DNA of 27,272 bases from Paramacrobiotus richtersi. Its lineage: Eukaryota; Tardigrada; Eutardigrada; Parachela; Macrobiotidae. Under the pieces are notes generated by a model. That model searched no databases and had not been told where the DNA came from. It saw only the letters and a program-made list of their open reading frames with translations. Made by a program: the position numbers and the translations under genes. The DNA lies in assembly GCA_034698045.1 (NCBI GenBank), contig JAQGAU010000485.1, positions 1-27,272 on the forward strand. Reading direction: 5' to 3'. Shown here one piece after another: positions 9,592-18,528 of the stretch; position 1 is the stretch's first letter; every line of letters starts with the position of its first letter.

Positions 9592-12500
9592 ATGAGTAGC
9601 TGCGCTGTGAATGGATGCAAAAGCTCTCGGACCACATCGGGAAATGAAAATGCGATTCACTTTTTCCAGTTTCCCCACCACACCACACAGCCGAAACGAT
9701 TCGCCAAGTGGATGAAATTCGCTGGCAAGGAGCCATCATGGAAGCCAACTACCGGGACGGTCATGTGTTCCGTACACTTCGACCGAGCATGTATCAAGAC
9801 AGACACCAGGCGTGCCATACTGAAGCCTCACGCCGTTCCTACGATTGCTGACAGTTTGACAGCATTTAGTGGCACGGAGACCGGCGCTGACTCAGCTCAG
9901 GCTTTTATTAGATCGAAGACTAACTTTGAAGTTAAAAAACGACGTTTCCGTGTGTCGGGTTCGGAAAATCGATCGAATATTGCGTCGTCCCAATTGCTTC
10001 GAGAAAACGGTACGTTTTAGGAAAATGCTGTTACTAAGCAATCTTCTATGGTGTTGCATGCGTTTTTAGTTTGCGAAGCGTGCATTCCGTCTACCGAGGA
10101 ACCCTGCTGGATCCATGCCAAACGATTCCTGGATAGAGACGTCCCTGCTCTCGCTGTGGCTAGCCTTCCCGAACAACTGCTCCTTGATCTTTCCCCCGGA
10201 GGAGACGGTAAGGTCTTTCGCAATCAGAAAATTCGCGTTGTGTTTTCTCATTTTATCAATGAAACATCATGGAAACGGGAACTTACAGAAATTAATTTAG
10301 TTTTTGATACAAATGTCAATATGGATTACAATGATGTATGTTAAGTTGTTTTAATTGCCGTGTATCTATCGACATTTTCTGGTTATGAAATTCGTCTACG
10401 GTACGCATGCTGGCTTACGCTACATCATTCTAAATTACGGGATAAGTTTAATTTATATGTAAACACTAATTTAACGGAAGGGGTTCCGAATTCAACTGTT
10501 TTGAAGGGATATTTAAATGTACGAACTATTTGCAACTTGCAAACAGTGATTCGTCTCCAGGAAAAGTCGTTCTCGCCAAAGAACTCCTCGTCCCGCGGTC
10601 AGTTTTTGGTCCATTAGTGGCGCCTTTATCGGGCAAACGTCCTTCATCCTTTCCGTACGGTGTCCGCAGTGAAGCTTCTCAGAAACTGCAGTATTTCCAA
10701 ACGGACTCGGACCTGTTCGCCAACTGGATGAGGCACGTTAGAAAAGCTGAGAATTCGTTTGAGCAGAATTTGGCCGTACATTCATCCGGCATGGAAGTGT
10801 TTTTCGTCACGACAAAAGTGGTGTTGCCGGGAGAAGAGCTCAAAGTGGGATATTCCAGCAAGTATGCCCAGCTTATGGGCGTCAGCAGTGAGAAAAGGAG
10901 TGACTACGGTGAGTTAATGACAAAGGGTTATTTTTGTACTGTTTGGTTTGTAATGGCTTTTCCGGTGGCAATTTTGTTAATAAACTTAAACCCTCGACTT
11001 GTAGTGCATAGTTTACTGAATACTTCTACGAGTGTTTGCCTCTTTCAGATGTTATTGTAACGTAATCCTTCTAGATTCCACTTTGCCTCAAAGTGGTGGT
11101 GCTCCCACCAAGAATTTAGAGTCTTCGATCAATGAGAATCAGTTCCCGAAAGAAATGGGAAGGCCCGTTATGTTTGAATGGGAGAACGACTCAGTGCCTT
11201 TTGAAAATTGGATAGAAGGTCTTCCGATAGTCGACGAACCGTCGTTGCTGTTGCGCGATGAAGTGTCGGCATTTGACTCCATTGCGGCTGACCAAGAAGT
11301 GCTCGAAGTCCCCGGATCGGATATCAGTGCGGATCGATCTGATGTGCCAGTCACTGTGCCAGACACACCTGTTCAGAAAAGAAAGAAAAGAACTAAAATG
11401 AAACGGATGCGTATCGTGAAATGCGAATTATGCAGTTACCAGGGCATCTATCAAAACAAGCCGAAGCACATTCGGAAAGCGCACCCGGAATTGGCTGACA
11501 AATGGCCGCATGAGTGTTTGGATTGTGGACTAAAATTTCCATGTGTGCGTTCGAAGCAAATACATGCGCGGGCGCAGGTAATTCCCTGGGGAAATAATTT
11601 GGAGATTAGAAGTTATTTTGATAAAACTCGAAAGAGTTCATTTTGAACGAAAAGGTTTAGCAGAAATATTACAAAAAAGTTACAGGAACTTTAATTTATA
11701 CCATCTTTGACTGCTGATTCGAGGTTGCAAGGTCAATTACAGTTTTGCTAGACAGTAGCTATTTCAATCTACTTATGTAGTTACGTTTTATAATGCCAGA
11801 GTTTTGAGGATAACGGAAAATGTCGACAAACAAGCAAGCGAAAATATTTTTCGGAGCACGATAACGTTATGCATAATGATAAGGATGTGTATTAATTAAT
11901 ACCCAACGGAAGTACAACGTGAAATCATGTTTTTAGAGGGACGAAAGCGGAAGGGAAATAAAGAAATACTTTCCAGTGCAATAAGTGATTTTTATATTGC
12001 AGCACGCGCCGGCACCAGAGATCGTAACAGCCGCTACGATTCAACAAGCCATCGAACACATGAAGGCCACGCAGAATTTCTCTTATTACTGCGTGAAGTG
12101 CCGGTGCCATTATCCCAGCAAAGCCGTTTTCGATCTCCACCAGTTCCATCATTCGACGGAAGATAACCAAACTCACCCGGAGCGGAAGTGTCCACATTGT
12201 GATTACAGCGGAACGAGTTTCTCGTGTCTCATTACTCACATCCTGACCCACGGTCTGGGTGTAAAAGACATGAAACCTTGCCTAATATGTGGACATTATT
12301 CTATTAAATTGCCACGCCATATGCGACAGTGTCATCGCAGCTTGATGAAAAGTATCGCCGCTGATTGGGAGCATCAGTGCGAGGATTGTGGTGCTCGATT
12401 TAAGCTCAAGCATGCGTTGGCGATTCACAAGAAGACGCAGCATAACGGCTTCCAGTGTTTATACTGCGCTAAAATGTTCTATACTTCAACTGAGATGGGG

Positions 12501-13034
12501 GTTCATGTGCTGGAGCACAGGATGGGCGACGCATTTCCATGTCCCTCGTGTGATCAACGATATCCTATTTATCCGCTTTTGCACGCTCATTATCGCCTTC
12601 ACGATGTGACTAAAGCCGAGACTTGTCCGCTCTGTCGGAATATAATTCTTGGTGGCAAAGTGGTGCTCGCGAAGCATATGAAACGATGCGGGAAAGGTGA
12701 CTTTCTTCCTCGGGGAAACGCGGCTGTCAAGTTCAAGGGACTGGCTAAAGGGCAGCGCGTACCATGTGATCAGTGTAAGAAGTTATTTATCTCGGCGCAT
12801 ACCCTGAATAGGCATATGCGCTTGGTGCATACGGGGGTTGGTAAGGAGAAGTACAAGCGGAATCTGGAAGAACGAAAAAGGATGGGAATAGATGCGTACA
12901 TCAGACCGAGGAAGCGAATGGCGCTGGATGAGTTTCCGCATCAATGCCCTGAATGCCAGCTAGGATTTATGTTAGAAGCTAATTTGGTCAGACACAAGGA
13001 AACACGGCATTCGGAAACATGTATTGAGAAGTAA
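9592..13034 (+). CDS. Array copy 3: intact THAP / zinc knuckle / PR-SET / C2H2 protein
   Basis: Five exons, 9592-10009, 10070-10207, 10561-10908, 11075-11577 and 12003-13034, keep one frame (phases 1,1,1,0) and give about 812 residues. Residues 1-85 form a THAP domain (C4, C9, W40, C59, H62 and AVPTI). Residues 140-155 form a zinc knuckle, C-x2-C-x7-C-x2-H. Residues about 160-300 are a PR/SET domain with SLPEQL, FANWMRHVRK, EQNL and PGEELKVGYS. An acidic linker leads to fingers 1-2, then fingers 3-11, the ninth being C2HC. A basic RPRKRM patch precedes the last finger and may serve in nuclear import. Knuckle plus PR plus fingers is the PRDM layout, nearest in style to PRDM9/10/15; a THAP at the front is not part of any PRDM layout I know. 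Likely a nuclear transcriptional or chromatin regulator. Whether it methylates histones is not shown. The start ATG lies directly before the THAP cysteines, as usual. Confidence 0.85.
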
Positions 13035-13265
13035 AAACTGAGTGTTTTTTGTTATTTTCTGTGTATCTGTCGATATGATCTCCTTATCATCTTCTGAATG
13101 AATGCTACTTTCTGACAGTACTGATACTACTTGCGTTTGTAGCATACTATAAAGACTGTCTTGTATTTCGTTAGTCTTATGAATAATCTTCGAGACCTTC
13201 ATCTCTTTAAGAAAACTGGCGGATTACGAAATGAACAAAAACTGCAGGACTGGTTTCAAGTTATA
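13035..13265 (+). repeat. 3' flank of copy 3, shared by the array units
   Basis: No gene is seen. The block matches the 3' flank of copy 2 closely (GATCTCCTTATCATCTTCTG, TTTCTGACAGTACTGATAC, CTTCGAGACCTTCATCTC). It runs without a gap into the relic copy that follows. Confidence 0.55.
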
Positions 13266-13815
13266 CGGTTTGCCAACTGGTTCAGATATGCCTGATATGG
13301 CTGAGAATTTGTCTGAGCAGAATTTGGCCGTTCATTCATCTGGTGCGTAAGTGTTTTTCGTCACTACCAGAGTGGTTTGCCGGGAGAAATGGTGGTCTGG
13401 TAAAGAGAACAGCCCGGTAAAGCGAATCGTGTAATCATCAGTGCACCCCTGGAAACATGGTGAAACACATTCGGATAGATCATTTACAATGCACTGACCA
13501 ATGGCCACATGAACGTTCGGATTGCGGAATGAGATTTCCTTCTTCACGTTCACGGATACGGGATAGCACATGTGCGGACACAGGCAATTTCGAATCAAAA
13601 CTGCTTTGTAGTAATTTTGGAAACGAAAATCGGAAGGTTTTCAGTTTGAAAGCGAACCAGAACCGAGCCACAGTTTTTTAGTTGTTAAAAAACAAGAAGA
13701 TAATTTCGTAGGGATACTGAATTACCCTCTTCTGCAGGGTGTCTTTTTTTGTCGTAGCACAAACATGCACCGGGGACGGTTGCATCCGGTGCGGTTCAAG
13801 AAGCCATTGAGCATA
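13266..13815 (+). pseudogene. Relic fifth copy of the PR/C2H2 gene
   Basis: The relic contains a PR-exon piece (about 13266-13395, GGTTCAGATATG, GAGCAGAATTTGGCCGT), then a linker/finger-exon piece (about 13430-13585, GGAAACATGGTGAAACACATTCGG), then intron 4-like sequence. It ends with the first bases of exon 5 (about 13735-13815, with GTAGCACAAACATGCACCG). The intron between the first two pieces is gone through an internal deletion, not splicing, because both exon edges are missing. Stops and frame changes are present, so it is non-functional. It resembles copy 1 more than copies 2-4: the phrase CACCCCTGGAAACATGGTGAA and the intron wording are copy-1 like. Confidence 0.75.
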
Positions 13816-14270
13816 ACAATAAAGTATACTTCCGCAATATACTTTGAACCCGAACAAAGCACACCGCAAAGTGTGGCTTTATTCTATGCGAAGTATTTTA
13901 TCTGAAAATTGAAGTTTAGCAGTACAAATAGTAAAACTAAAAATGTTCGAAACCCTTTTTTCTTCCGATTTGAGGTTGGCGCCCATTGCCCAATGCGCCT
14001 CTTGTAAAAAAAACGGCGCCATAGTCGTTCTCGTTGACACCAGCTGCAGCCGCAGTCCGCTGTGGCTGTGGCTGTGCCATGAAAAATGATTCGAGGTAAC
14101 TGCCTCCCCTCTACCACCCTCGAGCCGCCCCTGGGCAATAAAATTAATAAGCATTTTTTTGATCACATTTTTATATTTTATGATTTCATTTTGATTGACC
14201 ACATTTGGCGGAAATGCAAGACTCGCAAAGATACTGAACATTAATTAATCGTTTAATACTCATTGTAACA
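13816..14270 (+). promoter_or_regulatory. 5' block of copy 4, conserved among array units
   Basis: This is related to 8940-9591 and 5060-5344. The exact string CCTCGAGCCGCC lies at 14118-14129, 153 bases before the start codon. TTTTGATTGACCACATTTGG and CTCATTGTAACAATG follow immediately before the gene. It lacks the foldback insertion seen upstream of copy 3. The left edge abuts the relic copy at GAGCATAACAATAAAG. Confidence 0.4.
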
Positions 14271-17200
14271 ATGAGTAGCTGCGCTGTCAATGGATGCAAA
14301 AGCTCTCTCTCCAAATCAGGAAATGAAAATGGGATACACTTTTTCCAGTTTCCCCACCCCACCACACAGCCGAAACGGTTCGCCAAGTGGATGAAATTCG
14401 CTGGCAAGGAGCCATCATGGAAGCCAACTACCGCGACGGTCATGTGTTCCGTACATTTCGACCGTGCCTGTATCAAGACAGACTCCAGGCGTGCCATACT
14501 GACGCCACATGCATTTCCTACGATTGCTGGCAGTTCGACCGCATTCATTAACACGGAGACTGGCGCCGACTCGGTTGAGGCTTTCACGAGCGCGAAGACT
14601 GTCGTTGACTCGATTGAGGCTGTTATTACCTCGGAGACTGACGTTGGAGCTACTAAGCGACGTTTTCGTGTGTCGGATGCGGAAAATCAATCGAATATTG
14701 CAGCGTCACACATTTTTGGAACGTGTGGTGTGGTTGAAAAATCTGCAGTGATATCTCATGGGTTTGCAGTCTGCGAAGCGTGCCATCCGTCTGCGGAGGA
14801 GCCCTGCTGGATCCATGCCAAACACTTCCCGGATAGAGATGTGCCTATTCTCGCTATGGCTAGCCTTCCCGAACAATTGCTCTTAGACGTTTCCCCCGAA
14901 GGAGAAGGTAAAATCTTTTAAAATTTTATTTCAAATTTTATTTATCTATCTTATTTTAAAATTTATTTATCTTATTTTAAAATTAAATTTTTTAGAAGGT
15001 AAAATCGCATTCAGAAATTTCCCGTAATTTCTCCTCCTTTCGTCATGAAACAGCATAGAAAAGGAAACTTGTAGAAATGAAATTAAGTTAGATTTAGGTT
15101 CTAGTTAGATTCCTTGCAAACAATAATTTCTTTCCAGGAAGAGTCGTTCTTGCCAAAGAGTTTCTTGCCGCGCGGTCAGTTTTTGGCCCACTAGTGGCGC
15201 CTTTATCCGACAGATGTCCTTCATCCTTTCCGTACGGTATTCGCAGGGAAGCGTCTCAGAAACTGCAGTACTTCCAAATGAACTCGGACCGGTTTGCCAA
15301 CTGGATGAGGCACGTCAGAAAAGCTGAGAATTCGTGTGACCAGAATTTGGCCGTACATTCAACAGGCGGGCAAGTGTTTTTCGTCACAACGAGAGTGGTG
15401 TTGCCGGGAGAAGAGCTCAAAGTGGGATATTCCAGCAAATATGCCCAGCTTATGGGCGTCAGCAAAGAGAAAAGGAGTGAATTTGGTGAGTCAATGTCAG
15501 TTGGTTGTTTTAGTGCTGTATAGTTTGTAATGACTTTTCTGGTAGTCATTTATTAGCAAACTTAGCCTCAGATTCATTTAGGGTAGTTTTTTTTGTTTGA
15601 TTCTTTCACATGTGTTTGTGATGGTAACCTAATAATTTCAGATTCCAGTTTGCCTCATAGCGATGGTAATCACAGGCTCAACCAGAATTTCGAGTCTTCG
15701 ATCGATGAAAATCAGTTCCCGAAAGAAACGGAACGGCCCGTTATGTCTGAATCGGAGAGTGGCTCAGTGCCCTTTGAAGACGTATTACCAATTCTTCCTA
15801 TGATCGACGAACCGTCGTCTCCGTTGCGCGATGAATTGCCGGCATTTGACTGTAATGCGTCTGACCAAGAAGTGCTCGAAGAAGTCCACGGATCGGATAA
15901 CAGTGCGGATCGCTGTGATTCGCCAGAGCCATCTCGTTTGAAAGGGCAGAGACGAAGGAAAGCATTCCGATTGCGCATAGTGAAATGCGAATTGTGCGGT
16001 TATCAGTGCGTCTATCAAAACAAGGTGAAGCATATTCGGAAAGCGCATCCGGAATTGGCTGACAAATGGCCGCATCAGTGTTCTGATTGTGGAATGAAAT
16101 TTCCGAGTCCATGGTCAAAGCAGTCACATATGCTGCAGGTATTTCTGAACAGAAATTATTCGGAAGTTGGAAGTAAAATGCGGATGAAACTCAGAAGTTT
16201 TGTTTTGTTACTTTCCATTTCGAGTTCTGCTATCTAGATTGTTATCTAATTCATTCAGTTAAATAGTTACTTTTGTTATGTCGGAGTTTTGAACAAGTTA
16301 GACGACAATCAAGCAAGTGGAAATTTTGTCCGGAGCACGATAAAGTTCTTCATAATCATGATAAGATGTGGATTAATGAACCAACAAGAAAACGATAAAT
16401 TATTTTTGTTAAAGAGGCGAAAGCGGAAGGGAGATGAAGAATCACTTTCCACTGACAACCGTGATTTTTATTGCAGCACCCGCCCGCACCAGAGATTGTA
16501 ACAGCCGGAGCAATCCAAGAAGCCATCGAGCACATGAAGGCAACGCAGACTTTCTCTTATTACTGCCGGACATGCCGGCGCAGCTATCCCACCAAAGCCG
16601 TCTTCGATCTTCACCAGTTCCATCATTCGACGAAAGATAGCACGGAACGGAAGTGTCCACACTGTGATTACAACGGGACGAGTTTTTCGGATCTTACTGC
16701 TCACTTACTGACCCACGGACTGCGTGGAAAAGACTTGAAACCGTGCCTAATATGTGGACATTACATTCTGAAAGTGCCAGGCCATATGCGACAGTGTCAT
16801 CGCAGCTTAATGAAAAGTATCGCTGCTGACTGGGAGCATCAGTGCGAGGATTGTGGTGGTCGATTCAAACTCAAGCATGCGCTAGAGATTCACAAGAAGA
16901 CGCTACATAACGGCTTCCAGTGCTTATACTGCGCTAAAATGTTCTATACATCAAGTGAAACTGGGGTTCATGTGCTGGAGCACAAGGTCGGCGACGCATT
17001 TTCGTGCCCCTCGTGTGATAAACGATATCCTACTTATATATTTTTGAACGCTCACTATCGCCTCGTTCACGATGTGACCAAAGCCGAGACTTGTTCGATC
17101 TGTGGGAATATAATTCGTGGTGGCGAAATGTTGCGCGCGAAGCATATGAAACGATGCGAGAACGGTGGGTCTTTTTGCCGGAGAAAAGCGGTCTCAAAAG

Positions 17201-17538
17201 GATCGAAAGTGGCTGTCAGGTTTGAGGGAGTGTCAGTGACGGCTAAGTTCAAGGGAGTGGCTAAAGGGCAGCGCGTACCATGTGATCAGTGTGGGAAGTT
17301 ATTTGTCTCGGCGCCTACACTGTACAAACACATGCGCTGGGCGCATACGGGGGTTACTAAAGAGAAGTACAAGCAACAGCAGGAAGAACGAAAAAGAAAG
17401 GGAACTGTGGATACGTACGTCAGACCGAGGAAGCGTATGGCGCTAGTGGAGTTTCCCTATCAGTGTGCGGAGTGCCAGCTGGGATTTCTGCTAGAAATTA
17501 ATTTGGTCAAACACAAGGAGACACGTCATTCGTTTTGA
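14271..17538 (+). CDS. Array copy 4: THAP / zinc knuckle / PR-SET / C2H2 protein with fused first exons
   Basis: Predicted exons are 14271-14907 (THAP and knuckle in one open frame), 15138-15485 (PR core), 15642-16138 (linker, fingers 1-2) and 16477-17538 (fingers 3-11), giving about 847 residues. The THAP cysteines, C-x2-H pair and knuckle C-x2-C-x7-C-x2-H are intact. In copies 2 and 3 a 60-61-nt intron separates THAP from knuckle. Here its GTACGT donor is gone and the interval reads through without a stop. A weak GTGTGG donor and the old TTTGCAG acceptor would still define a 42-nt in-frame intron, so both forms keep the frame. The THAP-to-knuckle spacer is expanded and Ser/Thr-rich. Finger 2 has one residue fewer between its histidines, and a short VAVRFEG / VTAKFKG duplication precedes finger 10. 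Likely role as for copy 3. Confidence 0.82.
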
Positions 17539-17972
17539 GAATTAAGTATTGATATGATATAATAATTAAATATGTACTGATAAATGAAAACTGCGTTTTG
17601 TTTTCGTGTGTCGACCGACATGATCTGTTTATCCTCGTCTGGATGAATCACACTTTTCTGATACTATCTGTACTTGATTTTGCTGCACACTATAAAAACT
17701 GTCTGAAAAACTTGTTTGTGTACAAAATTTATGAGACTTCATCTTTTCACCATAATCTGTGGATTGCGGAATGAAAAAGACAGGATTTACTTCAATTTGC
17801 TGTTCGACAGTGCTAAAACTTAAGAAACGTATTTTGAGACAAACGGATGTAGGTTCCCAGCTTAATTCGATCCTAGCCATTCTGCAGCCAACAGTCGACT
17901 CAGAAACCATTGCAACCACCAAAGCGCATTACTTACACCTGAGGTTTCAGTGCGTTCCTGCCACAATGCTAG
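17539..17972 (+). repeat. 3' flank of copy 4 and array edge
   Basis: From about 17605 to 17815 the sequence is a diverged form of the 3' flank after copies 1-3 (ACATGATCTGTTTATCCTCG, GACTTCATCTTTTCACC, GTGGATTGCGGAATG). Similarity fades near 17815, which sets the right edge of the duplicated unit. A reading frame crosses this edge, but its first part is the duplicated flank and is not credible as coding. Confidence 0.5.
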
Positions 17973-18419
17973 AAAGTACTAATAAATTCGAGATCGAAAC
18001 CAGTTTTCAGACGATTCACTACAGTTTTGCATCTCAACGCGCAGAAGAGTAGTACCGCTAACAAATGGCAAACTTCTCCTTTAAGCGGCGGATGTTTCTT
18101 TTGCCCGTCTGAGCCTAGCGGTGAACCCAGTTTGTTCGCTGCGGAAAATGGCCTTGATATCAGGGAACTGGGAGATGTGCCACAACGAGTGAGTCCCCAG
18201 TCGTTCATGGTGCACTTTCCTTCTCGCGACACCTTTGATAAAATCTACAAAGAACTGATGTGCAAATACGAAAAGGTAAACGCATTTTCAGGATGAAATG
18301 GATCTTTCGAGAGAACACAGATCGGCCCAACTAGTTCTAATTGCCGCCTTTACATTCCAGGTTTGCCGTTCCACAGTCACGGTCACCGCACTGTTTATCC
18401 TTTTGGTTTACAATTCTAG
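17973..18419 (+). CDS. Unknown short gene or gene fragment at the array edge
   Basis: A frame open from 17973 gives a protein-like stretch with CFFCPSEPSGEPS, DIRELGDVPQRV and SFMVHFPSRDTFDKIYKEL, then reaches a GTAAAC donor at 18276. An acceptor ending ACACAG at 18320 allows a 45-nt phase-0 intron that removes an in-frame TGA. The frame continues as IGPTSSNCRLYIPGLPFHSH to a TAG at 18417-18419. No start codon is seen: the 5' end may lie in an exon I cannot place, perhaps beyond an acceptor such as GCGCAG at 18044. It may also have been cut off by the array. I recognise no domain; the CxxC could bind zinc. Its 3' end faces the BEN-like gene. Confidence 0.35.
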
Positions 18420-18528
18420 GTGCTTCCAAAATAAGATATCGCACACAGCGATTTTTCCAATTTTAAATCACTATTTTGTATCTGCTTACTGGTTAGTTAT
18501 GTCACTGGCTGACTATAAACGCAGCTGA

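Noticed and set aside
10360-10617. Plus-strand frame running into the PR exon of copy 3
   Set aside because: It lies mostly in intron 2 and reads the PR exon in the wrong frame; the exon is explained by the splice acceptor at 10560.
13266-13590. Relic copy as a retroposed, processed copy
   Set aside because: The joined exon pieces lack the real exon edges, and intron 4-like sequence remains after the second piece. There is no poly-A tail, so internal deletion fits better.
17759-18052. Plus-strand frame of 97 codons after copy 4
   Set aside because: Its first part is the duplicated 3' flank of the array, homologous to non-coding sequence after copies 1-3, so the frame as a whole is not credible.
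18276-18320. Reading the in-frame TGA near 18297 as proof of a pseudogene
   Set aside because: A 45-nt phase-0 intron with GT and AG ends removes it and continues a protein-like frame. I keep the gene as a low-confidence call rather than calling it dead.
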